DNA from: CAVXZE01 sp963766175 | GTDB taxonomy: Bacteria; Myxococcota_A; UBA9160; UBA6930 | Direction of reading: 5' to 3' | Length of the DNA stretch: 64,000 bases | Assembly (NCBI GenBank): GCA_963766175.1 | Contig: CAVXZE010000011.1 | Span: forward strand, 1 to 64,000 | Shown: one piece after another, positions 8,913 to 17,342 of the stretch | Position numbering within the stretch: the first letter of the stretch is position 1 | Layout: each line of letters starts with the position of its first letter | The notes under the pieces: model-generated | Told to the model about the DNA's origin: nothing | The model's database searches: none | Seen by the model: only the letters and a program-made list of their open reading frames with translations | Program-made: the position numbers and the translations under genes

Positions 8913-10188
8913 CCTCGATCACGAACTGCCCGTGATGGCGCTCGGGGCGGACCAGCGCCGTGAGCAGCGTCGAGAGGAGCAGAGCCAAGAGGCAGGCGAT
9001 CAGCACCCACTCGTAGCTGCCGGTCTCGTCGAAAATCCATCCCGAGACCGGGATGCCGATGATGACGCCCACTGCGGAGCCACCCATCAGAAGCCCCATG
9101 ATCGTGCTGAAGTGCAGCTCACCGAGGCAGCGCCCCACCAGGACCGGCAGGGTGACGAAGTTTCCCCCGCTTCCGATTCCATAGGGGATGGCGAACAGCC
9201 AGAGCAGCTCGACCTGGTGCAGGCGGAGGCGGAGAAAGAACAGCTCGAGGACGGCCGGCCCCAGCGCTGCCAGCAGCAGACTGATCGCCATCAGCAGGGT
9301 GGGGGGCCATCGATCCGCCAGCCAGCCGAACAGGAGCCGGCCGACGACGCTGAAGCCGACCGCCAGTCCGTAGAAGAAAGCGGCCTGTTGGGAGGTGAAT
9401 CCGATCTCCTGATTGGCGAAGGGGACGAAGTGGAAGTTCAGTGCCGAGACCGCGGTGATCTGCAGCAAAATGACTCCCAACAGCAGCCAGAATGTCAGTG
9501 TCGCGATGGCGGCCTTCACGGTCAGGCCGCCGGCTGGACCGGATTTCTCTCCCCTCTCTTTGCCGGAGCCGATCCCGTCGGGTGATAGGCCCAGGTCCGA
9601 AGGCCGGGTCCGCACGAAGGCGGCGATCAACGGAATCACGATCAGCACCAGGATGGCGCAGGAGACCAGCCAGGTGAGCCTCCATCCAATCAGCCGGATC
9701 ACGAACTCGTTGAGCGGGGGCAGCAGGAAGCCGCCCGCGCCGATCCCCAGCATCATCACGCCCATCGCACGGCCCCTGTACTTGTCGAACCAGTTGGTGA
9801 CCAGGGTCTGTGCGGGCAGGACGGTGCTGCTGGCCACGGCGAAGCCGGCCACGAGCATCGTGGCGTACAGCATCCAGAGGCCGACCAGGGAGGCGTAGGC
9901 GAGGCTGGTCAGAGCCAACAGCGCGGCACCCGTCAGCATGGTTGCGCGCGCCCCCCAGCGCGCGAAGAGCGTTCCCACCACCGGATTGGAGAGACCCATC
10001 ACGATGGCGAAGACCGCCGCGCCGCCGGAAATCTGGGTCATGCTCCAGCCGAACTCCTGCTGGAATGACTCGATGAAGACGGGGAAGACGTAGACGCTGC
10101 CCCCGACACCGAAGAAGAGAATCACCGAGAGTGCCCCGATCAGCTTCCAGCCGTGGAACACCCCGGTCTCGGCGCGCGGGTCCGTCAT
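8887..10188 (-). CDS. MFS transporter, OFA/monocarboxylate type
   Basis: A 433-residue twelve-helix major facilitator protein. The N-terminal FHGWKLIGAL, the FGWSMTQISGG loop and the LLPPLNEF segment place it among oxalate:formate antiporter/monocarboxylate-type carriers, which move organic acids across the inner membrane. It is the first gene of the minus-strand operon that continues with the ATPase and reductase subunits, so it probably imports the acid that is later activated and reduced. It is closely related to the plus-strand gene at 10307-11617, with a run of nearly identical DNA between the two. The substrate is unknown. Confidence 0.85.
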   Translation of the reverse strand: MTDPRAETGVFHGWKLIGALSVILFFGVGGSVYVFPVFIESFQQEFGWSMTQISGGAAVFAIVMGLSNPVVGTLFARWGARATMLTGAALLALTSLAYASLVGLWMLYATMLVAGFAVASSTVLPAQTLVTNWFDKYRGRAMGVMMLGIGAGGFLLPPLNEFVIRLIGWRLTWLVSCAILVLIVIPLIAAFVRTRPSDLGLSPDGIGSGKERGEKSGPAGGLTVKAAIATLTFWLLLGVILLQITAVSALNFHFVPFANQEIGFTSQQAAFFYGLAVGFSVVGRLLFGWLADRWPPTLLMAISLLLAALGPAVLELFFLRLRLHQVELLWLFAIPYGIGSGGNFVTLPVLVGRCLGELHFSTIMGLLMGGSAVGVIIGIPVSGWIFDETGSYEWVLIACLLALLLSTLLTALVRPERHHGQFVIEGEGAASAS

Positions 10189-10306
10189 CGAGCAATGCCC
10201 TCCTTCGGGGTGGCCGGCCGGCTGTCACGGGATTCCCGGCGACGATACCCCGTGGGCTCTCGAAATTCGATAAGCTGGCCTGGCGACGCCGATTCGTGAG
10301 CGACGC

Positions 10307-11617
10307 TTGATGAGGAGCACGCGGGAGGTGAGATCAGAGCGGGAGGGAAAGATCTTCTTCGGCTGGTGGATGGTGATGGCGTTGCTGGTGATCCTCTTCA
10401 ACGCCGCCGGCACCGGCTTCTACGTCTTTCCCGTTTTCATCAGCTCCCTTCAGGCCGAGTTTGGCTGGAGCATGACCCAGATTTCCGGCGGCGTGGCGGT
10501 CTTCGCCATCATGATGGGTGTCGCCAGCCCGGTGGTCGGCATTCTCGTCGCGCGGTTCGGGGTCCGCAAGACCATGCTGATCGCGGCGATCCTGGTGAGC
10601 TTCTCGAACCTGGGACTCGCCGCCATGCAGAATCTCTGGACGCTGTACGCCGTCCTCGCCGTCAGCGGTTTCCTGCTGACCGCCCTGACGTTCCTGCCAG
10701 CCCAGACCGCCATTACCAACTGGTTCAACAAGTACAGGGGCCGTGCCCTGGCGCTGGTCGTGGTGGGCCCCGGCGCGGGCGGCCTCTTCTTGCCCCCTCT
10801 AAACGAGTTCCTGATCAGGCTCTGGGGATGGCGCTTCACCTGGGTCTTTGCGAGCATCGTCCTCTGGGTCGTGGTGATACCCTTGATCGCGGCGTTCGTC
10901 CGGAGCAGGCCCTCGGAAATGGGCCTCTCGGTCGATGGCATTGCGCTCGTGGATGAGGACGGTGAAGCCACCACCGCCGTGCTGAGTGGTCTGCCGGTGA
11001 AGCGCGCCATCACCTCGTGGACCTTCTGGCTTCTGGCCGTCACCTTCGTGCTCCAGTTCACCGGCGTCTCGGCGCTGAATTTCCACCTGGTCCCCTTCGC
11101 CGAGCAGGAGGCGGGATTCACCTCCCAGCAGGCCGCCTTCTACTACGGACTGACGATTGGCTTCACCATACTCGGGAACCTGCTCGGCGGATGGCTTGCG
11201 GACCGGATGCGACCGCAGCTGGTCCTGGCACTCACCGGATTGCTGCTGGCCTGCGGTCCCGCCGCTCTGGAGCTGTTCATCGTCCGGCTCGGTCTTCGTG
11301 AGGTCAACCTGCTCTTGCTGCACGCGGTGCCCTACGGAATTGGTCTCGGAGCGAATACCATCATTGCGCCGGTCCTGATCGGCCGCTGCTTTGGCGAGCT
11401 CAATTTCGCCCGGATCAGCGGCATGATGGGGCTGGCCTACGCCTTCTGCGTGCTGGTCGGGATTCCAGGCGGCGGGTACGTCTTCGATCGGACTGGAAGC
11501 TACGAGATCGTGCTCGCTGCAACGGCCATCGGATGCCTGATCTCGGTGGGGCTGTCGCTGATGGTGCAGCCCGCGCGCTATCACGCGGAGTTCGTGCGCG
11601 AAGAAGGGGTCGGCTAG
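10307..11617 (+). CDS. MFS transporter, paralogue of the upstream carrier
   Basis: A 436-residue twelve-helix carrier, divergently oriented to its paralogue and separated from it by 118 bases. The two share the FGWSMTQISGG loop, LLPPLNEFLIRLWGW-type segments and the SALNFHLVPFAEQE region. The nucleotide block coding for FGWSMTQISGG and the following helix is almost the same in both, pointing to a fairly recent duplication or gene conversion. The stop codon shares the palindrome CTAG (11614-11617) with the stop of the convergent oxidoreductase gene. It probably exports or imports a related organic acid. The shared intergenic region may hold a common control site, but no clear operator is seen. 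Confidence 0.85.
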   Translation: MMRSTREVRSEREGKIFFGWWMVMALLVILFNAAGTGFYVFPVFISSLQAEFGWSMTQISGGVAVFAIMMGVASPVVGILVARFGVRKTMLIAAILVSFSNLGLAAMQNLWTLYAVLAVSGFLLTALTFLPAQTAITNWFNKYRGRALALVVVGPGAGGLFLPPLNEFLIRLWGWRFTWVFASIVLWVVVIPLIAAFVRSRPSEMGLSVDGIALVDEDGEATTAVLSGLPVKRAITSWTFWLLAVTFVLQFTGVSALNFHLVPFAEQEAGFTSQQAAFYYGLTIGFTILGNLLGGWLADRMRPQLVLALTGLLLACGPAALELFIVRLGLREVNLLLLHAVPYGIGLGANTIIAPVLIGRCFGELNFARISGMMGLAYAFCVLVGIPGGGYVFDRTGSYEIVLAATAIGCLISVGLSLMVQPARYHAEFVREEGVG

Positions 11618-13212
11618 AGGAGCTTTCTCGCCTCCCGGGCCGCCCGGGTACCCGCCACGATCGCCTCGGGCAGGTGGGTGACGGGACTCAGATACTCCGC
11701 GTTGGCGAAGAAGACGTGGCCGTACGGCTTCCCGAGCTTCGGGAGGACCTCGGTGATGTAGCCCGGATAGGGTACGCAGTAGTTCCGGGTCCGCAGGAAC
11801 ACCTGCACGGCTTCGACCTTCTCCAGGGCGCCAGGGAAACGCAGGTCGAGCTCGCTCAACACCCCGCAGCTCATCTTCAGCATCGCCTTCCTGTCTTGCA
11901 CCACCTCGACATCTTCGAGTGACATCTTGTTGAAGCAAGAGAGGATGTTGGGCCGCTGGGGCCCCTGGTCGCGGCTGAACCAGTCAGGAACGGTGACGGC
12001 CTGGACGGTGCTGTTCATGACGCCGACGCGGTAGCCGCGCTGATAGATGGGCTCCCGGGAGCAGAAGTGGAAGGTGGGATAGCTGAACCTCCGCATCGCG
12101 TCCATTGCATTCTTCGACTCGGCCGGGATGTCCTCGAGGATCCTGGTGGCGATGCTTGCCTCCGCGTTGATGATCGCCGCTTTGGTGCGGACGGTGACGA
12201 CTCTTCCGCCGTGCCAGTAGCTGACGAGGACTCGTCCCTCGGAGTCGTGTCGGACCCGGTAGGCGAAGGCGTTGGTGAGCATCCGGCCGGGACCGGCTTC
12301 TTCGATCTTCTGGACGAGCCTGTGATTGATCAGCCCCAGGCCCCCCGGTAGCGAAGCGATCCCCCCATCGCCGGCATAGTCCTGCTCCTGGGCGGACTTG
12401 ATGGCGTAGTAGGCGGAGGCGTCAGCGGTTCTGGGATACGGCTTGGCGAGCTTCTCGTACCAGGCCCGGAACTCCGGCGAGTACTTCGCGATCACCTCCG
12501 AGGCGGGAACCCGGTCGAGCTCGTCCTTGCGGGCCTCGACATCGATCTTCGGCATGTCCCACAGGTAGAATCTGGCGATGTCCCGCTTCACGCGCCAGGG
12601 GATCGGCATTCGCAGCAGTCCCCAGAGGCTGTAGGGGTCCTCGATCTGGACATTGCCCGGAAAGACCACGGCGAGCGGACTGGTGTCCTTCTCCGGCTCC
12701 AGATTCAGCTCGCCACAGAGATCCCAGGCGGGAGCGGTCCTGGTGTCGCGCATCCCGATGTACTGACCGCCCAGCGAGAAGGGCATGCCCTCCCACTCGA
12801 AATACATGGAGTTTCCGCCGAGCTGTGGCAGCGCTTCGAGGAGCAGGAAGTTGCGGTCCTTCAGTCGATACGCGGCAGTCAGACCTCCGGCGCCGCCGCC
12901 GACGATGACGACCTCGACTTCGCGATCGGGATCGGGCGCTGCGGGGAATCTTCCCTCCCGGAACATCCGGTTCGGATTGTCCGGGAAGACCTCTCCGTGG
13001 AAGCGGAGAATCGGCTCGATCTTCTCGGGAGAGACCTCGCGCATCCCAGCGAGGGTGCCATCGTTGTTCTCCGCGCCGAATGCCGCGGTGCCCATCGCGG
13101 CCATTCCCCCACCTGCAATCAAGGCGTTCCTGATGAACGAGCGACGCGACAGCTCTGCGTCGAGCAGCTCTCGGATACCTCTCTTCTCCTGCAAGCGATC
13201 CCTCCGATCCAA
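11614..13212 (-). CDS. Tat-exported FAD-dependent oxidoreductase
   Basis: A 532-residue flavoprotein with a twin-arginine signal (LSRRSFIRNALIAGGGMAA) near residues 21-40, so it is predicted to fold with its cofactor and cross to the periplasm. A dinucleotide-binding motif (VVIVGGGAGGLTAAYRL) follows at about residues 97-113, then LEALPQLGGNS, typical of the amine-oxidase/phytoene-desaturase group. The C-terminal HLPEAIVAGTRAAREA block is the usual FAD-contact end. The substrate is unknown. It is divergent from another Tat flavoprotein gene (13309-14634), with about 95 bases between, so the two probably share a promoter region and may work on one substrate. Confidence 0.82.
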   Translation of the reverse strand: MDRRDRLQEKRGIRELLDAELSRRSFIRNALIAGGGMAAMGTAAFGAENNDGTLAGMREVSPEKIEPILRFHGEVFPDNPNRMFREGRFPAAPDPDREVEVVIVGGGAGGLTAAYRLKDRNFLLLEALPQLGGNSMYFEWEGMPFSLGGQYIGMRDTRTAPAWDLCGELNLEPEKDTSPLAVVFPGNVQIEDPYSLWGLLRMPIPWRVKRDIARFYLWDMPKIDVEARKDELDRVPASEVIAKYSPEFRAWYEKLAKPYPRTADASAYYAIKSAQEQDYAGDGGIASLPGGLGLINHRLVQKIEEAGPGRMLTNAFAYRVRHDSEGRVLVSYWHGGRVVTVRTKAAIINAEASIATRILEDIPAESKNAMDAMRRFSYPTFHFCSREPIYQRGYRVGVMNSTVQAVTVPDWFSRDQGPQRPNILSCFNKMSLEDVEVVQDRKAMLKMSCGVLSELDLRFPGALEKVEAVQVFLRTRNYCVPYPGYITEVLPKLGKPYGHVFFANAEYLSPVTHLPEAIVAGTRAAREARKLL

Positions 13213-13308
13213 TCGACGCTCAGAGGCTTGCGCAGTTTCGGAGCGGGATCAAATCCTGGTAGACTCCGAGACCGGCGGATCCACGGCGCGGGAGGGGTCA
13301 ACTTGTCG

Positions 13309-14634
13309 ATGCTGTCACGGCGCAAGTTTCTGGTCGCGGCGGGTGCGGGCCTGGCGGCAGGAGCTGCGGGTGTGGTCGTCGATCGCCGCTCCGGCGTGGA
13401 GCGCGACGGCACCCGGACCTTGAGCCTCTGGACGCTCGAAGCGCCCCCGATTCCCCGTGCGCCGCGGCTCGACGGGGACCGCGAAGTGGATGTCGCGATC
13501 GTGGGTGGTGGCTACACGGGGCTCGCCTGCGGGTATTACCTGAAGAAGCTGCGCCCGCGGTGGTCCGTGGCGGTGCTGGAATCGCATCGTCTCGGTTCCG
13601 GAGCCAGCTCTCGCAACAGCGGCATGGCTCTTCTCCACTACCCCGCCATCGCGGAGAACCCGATGACCCGGCGGGCCTTCGAGCACTGGCTGCGATTCCT
13701 CGAAGACGAGCAGGTGGAATGCGACTACCAGAAGGACCGCGTCCTCTATCTGTACCCCTCGGAAGCCGCCGCCGGGCGGGCGCGTTCGAAGATCAAGCCC
13801 TCCGAGCGTTGGCTCTCTGCGGAGGAGTTGCGCGAAGAGATCGGTACGACGTTCTATTCAGGAGCGGTCAGTCCGCCGGAGAGCTTCGCAATTCATCCGG
13901 GCAAGCTGGTGGCGGGGCATGTGGCCGCAGCTCGCCGGGTGGAAGTCGATCTCCACGAGTACTCCCCGGTGATGGAAGTTCGGCCGGGGAAGATCGTCGA
14001 GCTGGAGACACCGACGGGTACGATGCGGGCCAGGCATGCGGTGATTGCCACGAACGCCTACACGCCGCGACTCGGCTTCTTTCGGACGACGGTGTTCCCG
14101 GTGCACCATTACACCTTCGTCACCCGAGAGCTCAGCCCGGAGGAGCTTCGAGACTATCACCTGGACTACTGGCGCATGCGCTACGAGGAGCGTTTCCTTC
14201 CGGTCTCCACCAGCGTGACGCCGAGCGGGCGATTCATCGTGCGGGTGCTCCTGGGATACGCGGCCTTCAACTCCTGCGAATGGGGAGACATCCACGCCGC
14301 GCGAAAGCTGGCGCGGACCACGATCGCGCGGCGGTACCCTTGGATCGCGGAGATCGAGCTGGAGGACGGGTGGCACGGCGTGACGGCGCACACTCTCGAC
14401 GGCCGAGGCGTTGCCGGGTCGATCGCCGACGGGAACATCCACGTGAGCGTCGCCTACAACGGAACCGGCGTGGTTCCGGCCCATTCCAACGGCTACCTCA
14501 CCGCCGCGCGGATCGTGGGGAAGCCGGAGGCGGACTTTGCTCTCCTCTGGGGCACCAGCGGTCATCCGCCACTTCCCGAGCCCCTGCGCTCGCTCGGGTT
14601 GATTCCGTTGATGCGACTGCTTCGCACCTCATGA
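13309..14634 (+). CDS. Tat-exported FAD oxidoreductase (DAO family)
   Basis: A 441-residue D-amino-acid-oxidase-type (DadA/GlpO/SoxB-like) flavoprotein. It opens with a short Tat leader (MLSRRKFLVAAGAGLAAGAAG), then VDVAIVGGGYTGLACGYYL and ESHRLGSGASSRNSG, the FAD-binding start and its second glycine-rich loop. The C-terminal part has VSVAYNGTGVVPAHSNG. An in-frame TTG six bases upstream (13303) lies 5 bases after GGAGGGG and may be the real start, adding two residues. The 3' end overlaps the convergent esterase gene by six bases, with both stops inside the palindrome TCATGA. Periplasmic oxidation of an amine or amino acid is likely. The exact substrate is unknown. Confidence 0.82.
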   Translation: MLSRRKFLVAAGAGLAAGAAGVVVDRRSGVERDGTRTLSLWTLEAPPIPRAPRLDGDREVDVAIVGGGYTGLACGYYLKKLRPRWSVAVLESHRLGSGASSRNSGMALLHYPAIAENPMTRRAFEHWLRFLEDEQVECDYQKDRVLYLYPSEAAAGRARSKIKPSERWLSAEELREEIGTTFYSGAVSPPESFAIHPGKLVAGHVAAARRVEVDLHEYSPVMEVRPGKIVELETPTGTMRARHAVIATNAYTPRLGFFRTTVFPVHHYTFVTRELSPEELRDYHLDYWRMRYEERFLPVSTSVTPSGRFIVRVLLGYAAFNSCEWGDIHAARKLARTTIARRYPWIAEIELEDGWHGVTAHTLDGRGVAGSIADGNIHVSVAYNGTGVVPAHSNGYLTAARIVGKPEADFALLWGTSGHPPLPEPLRSLGLIPLMRLLRTS

Positions 14635-15951
14635 GAGGTGCCGGTCGGCAAAGGCCAGATACTGGAGCCAGTCCCAGCGGCTGAGATCGTGGCCGCCGCT
14701 GCGGACGTGGTAGGCGAGGACATTGCCGGTGGGCCGATCGACCTCCGGCATGCGATCGGCGTCCAGACCGCCGGCGCCGAGCAGGTGGTAGACGGGCTCG
14801 GCGGCCTTGGCAGCCAGGAACTCGCCGCGCGGGTCGGACCAGAGATCGAGCGCGGCGCTCGCCACGTACAGGGGGCGAGGGGCGACGAGCGCCAGCAGCA
14901 TGTGCTGGTCGAGGGGCAGGGCGTCTTCGCGGCCCACGTAGCGCTCGAAGTTCCGGGCAAACCAGTGCGGGTAGACCGTGGTGATCGCCTCCACCGTCTC
15001 GCCGATGCCGCGGCGGCTGAGCGCCGCGCCGCCGCAGCCCGACTGGTTCGAGATCGCCAGTGCGAAGCGCTCGTCCTGGGCCGCCGCCCAGAGCGCCGTC
15101 TTGGCCAGACGCGAGTGGCCAATCACCGCGACACGGCGGTGATCGACGGCCGAGTGGGACTCTAGGAAGTCGAGGATCCGGCAGAGGCCCCAGGCCCACG
15201 CGCCGATGGCGCCCCACTGCTCCGGATCCGGCCGCGACTGTCCTTCTCGATAGAAGAGCGGATGGATCCCATTCTGGAAGCCGTCGTCGTAGTCGGGATC
15301 CAGATCTCCGCAGTAGGCGACGACCAGCGCATAGCCGCGCTCCACGATCGTCTCGACCGGCCAGCGGTCGGCGCGGGTGCCTCGGGAGCGCTCGGTCGCG
15401 CGATGGTCCTGGATGCCACAGCTCGGGTCATCCGGCATCCACTGGTCCGAGAGGAGAATTCCCGGGTCGGCGTGGATCGAGTGATTGCCAAAGAAGTTGA
15501 GGCCGAGGAACGCGGGGACCGCGCGGTCCATCCTGGCCGGCCGATAGATCAATACGTCCACCCGTGGCGCGCCGCGCTCGCCGAAGCGGAGGCACACCTG
15601 CTCGCGAACGGCGCAGCCGCCGAGTGCGGTGGACTCGCTCTCCAGCACCTCGGAGCGAAGGGAGGTCGGAGCGCCGGGACTGCGGCCGTAGACGTGGCTT
15701 CGGAACAGCTCCAGGATCTCGTCCCGCCGGCGCCGCCAGCCCTCGACGTCGCTCACGTTTTCGCCGCTCTCGAAGACGAGGGGATCCGGCAGCGTGTAGC
15801 TGGGGACGCGATCCTCGTCGAAGTAGACGCTGAGCTCACAGCCGTCGCTCAGGACCAGCCTGTCAGGAGGGATGAAATCCGCGACGGTCGGAGAGGGCAC
15901 CTCAGCGGCTCTCGCTTGGGATCGGTCTGGCGAGGATTCCGTCCGTCGCAC
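14629..15951 (-). CDS. CE15-like alpha/beta-hydrolase (glucuronoyl esterase type)
   Basis: A 440-residue alpha/beta-hydrolase. The nucleophile elbow GHSRLAKTALWAAA matches bacterial CE15 and acetyl-xylan-esterase-like proteins (G-x-S-R-x-x-K), with a conserved SNQSGCGGAAL behind it and a C-terminal GGHDLSRWDW for the catalytic histidine. CE15 enzymes cut ester links between glucuronoxylan and lignin, but related proteins act on other esters. No signal peptide is evident. A GTG at 15900, one base after the stop of the upstream flavoprotein gene (TGAGGTG), is an alternative start that would avoid the 50-base overlap. Translational coupling with that gene seems likely. Confidence 0.7.
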   Translation of the reverse strand: MRRTESSPDRSQARAAEVPSPTVADFIPPDRLVLSDGCELSVYFDEDRVPSYTLPDPLVFESGENVSDVEGWRRRRDEILELFRSHVYGRSPGAPTSLRSEVLESESTALGGCAVREQVCLRFGERGAPRVDVLIYRPARMDRAVPAFLGLNFFGNHSIHADPGILLSDQWMPDDPSCGIQDHRATERSRGTRADRWPVETIVERGYALVVAYCGDLDPDYDDGFQNGIHPLFYREGQSRPDPEQWGAIGAWAWGLCRILDFLESHSAVDHRRVAVIGHSRLAKTALWAAAQDERFALAISNQSGCGGAALSRRGIGETVEAITTVYPHWFARNFERYVGREDALPLDQHMLLALVAPRPLYVASAALDLWSDPRGEFLAAKAAEPVYHLLGAGGLDADRMPEVDRPTGNVLAYHVRSGGHDLSRWDWLQYLAFADRHLS

Positions 15952-17241
15952 TGCGGGCGGAGCGGACCACCGTCTCGATGGTGGAATGACCGTAGTAGTC
16001 CCCCACCAGGTGCAGCCCCTTGATTCGACGCATTCCCTTCAGGAACTCCCGGAGCCGCGGATAGATGCCGACGCGATACCGGGACATGCCAGTTTGGTGC
16101 CGGACCACCTCCACGCCTTCCACCTCTTCGGCGAAACTCGGGATGACGCGTGTCATCTCCTCGATGGCGAGCGCGACGATGTCTTCGTCGCTCTCGTCGA
16201 CGAGCTGTGTGCCTGCCTCGCCGACGAACCATACCTGGAGGACGGAGTTTCCGGAAGGAATCATCCGAGCGCACTTGAAGAGGGCGTCGGAGGTAAAGGA
16301 GGTCTTGAAGTTCTCGGTCCGCGAGAACACATAGGCCCAGTGGTCTGCCGGCAGGCGCCGCTTCATGAAGAACACGGCGAGAGGGAATCGGGAGTAGGTG
16401 AAATCCCTGGTGACGTTCCTCGCTCTTCACCGGTGAGGATGGGGAGCAGGCGGGAGAGTTCCTCGAGCGGGGTCGCGCAGATGACATCGCTGGCCTCGAT
16501 CGTCCTCGTCTCACCTCCAATTCGCAGCCGCAGGCCCTTCACCCGGTTGGACTCGGTCCGGATCTCCAGCACCTCGGTGTCGTAGATGACCGGCAGTGTC
16601 TTCGCCAGCGTCTCGGGCAGTGTGAACATCCCCGACGGCAGACACGTGTCGGAGGAGGTCAGGAACTGCTTCGCCATTCTCAGGAAGTGCGCGAGGCTCT
16701 CGCCCTCCGGATCGGACATATTGAACGCGGTGATGATCGGGCGCACCAGGAATTCGAGCACCTCCCGATCGCACTTCTGGAGCATGTGTTCGGCCAGATC
16801 GATCTCCTCGAACTCTTCCAGCGGATCGTTGGCATAGGGGTCGAGCCTTCGGAAGTTTCTCAGGGTGGTCCAGATGATCCGTCCGAACTTGAGGTTGGAG
16901 AGCAGGGGAATGAGCTTGTATCGAATGGTATTGTGCTTTGCCAGGAAGCCGCGGCCGTTTCGCATCAGCATGACAGGAGCTCGGATCGGCAGCAGCTGAT
17001 CTTTGAGCTCCAGTGCATCGAGCAGCTTCAGGGTTTCCACGTAGTTGGTGTGAAAGTACTGGGTGCCCACATCGATGCGTGCGCCCTCTCTCTCGAGGAG
17101 CTGAATCCTTCCCCCCGGAATCGGGGCTCGCTCGTAGATGGCCACATCGTGGCCAGCCTCCTGGAGAAAGTGACCTGCGGTCAGTCCACCGATGCCAGCT
17201 CCGACGATCGCGATCTGCGAAGACGGCTGCATGGGTTCCAT
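15902..17241 (-). pseudogene. FAD amine oxidase, interrupted by one frameshift
   Basis: A protoporphyrinogen-oxidase/amine-oxidase-like flavoprotein read in two frames. The first part, from ATG 17241, carries IAIVGAGIGGLTAGHFL and ERAPIPGGRIQLLE and runs to about 16421. There the frame breaks after LLPILTGEER. The second frame continues seamlessly with NVTRDFTYSRFPLAVFFMKR and ends with the FAD-contact stretch GLHLVGDYYGHSTIETVV. Restoring one base gives 446 residues, the normal length for the family. A sequencing deletion is as likely as a true broken gene. The protein probably oxidises a small amine or alcohol or desaturates a lipid-like substrate, and is coupled to the CE15-like gene after it. 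Confidence 0.72.
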
Positions 17242-17294
17242 ACATATCAAATCCACGCCCCGGGCTCCCGATATCCAGTCTCCCCGGGTGGGGG

Positions 17295-17300
17295 TATACT
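17295..17300 (+). promoter_or_regulatory. possible -10 box (TATACT)
   Basis: TATACT lies 43 bases before the ATG of the MDR gene at 17343, inside the 100-base gap between divergent genes. The ten bases TATACTCGGA recur exactly at 57420, before the serine acetyltransferase gene. No convincing -35 box was found at the usual distance, so this is a weak call. Confidence 0.3.
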
Positions 17301-17342
17301 CGGACAAAGAGACCGGAGAGGTGACGTGAGGGGAGTTGCGGG

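Noticed and set aside
15902..17241. Programmed ribosomal frameshift in the FAD amine oxidase gene
   Set aside because: No slippery heptamer or downstream structure stands out at the break, and the other breaks in the window have the same single-base form, so error or decay is simpler.
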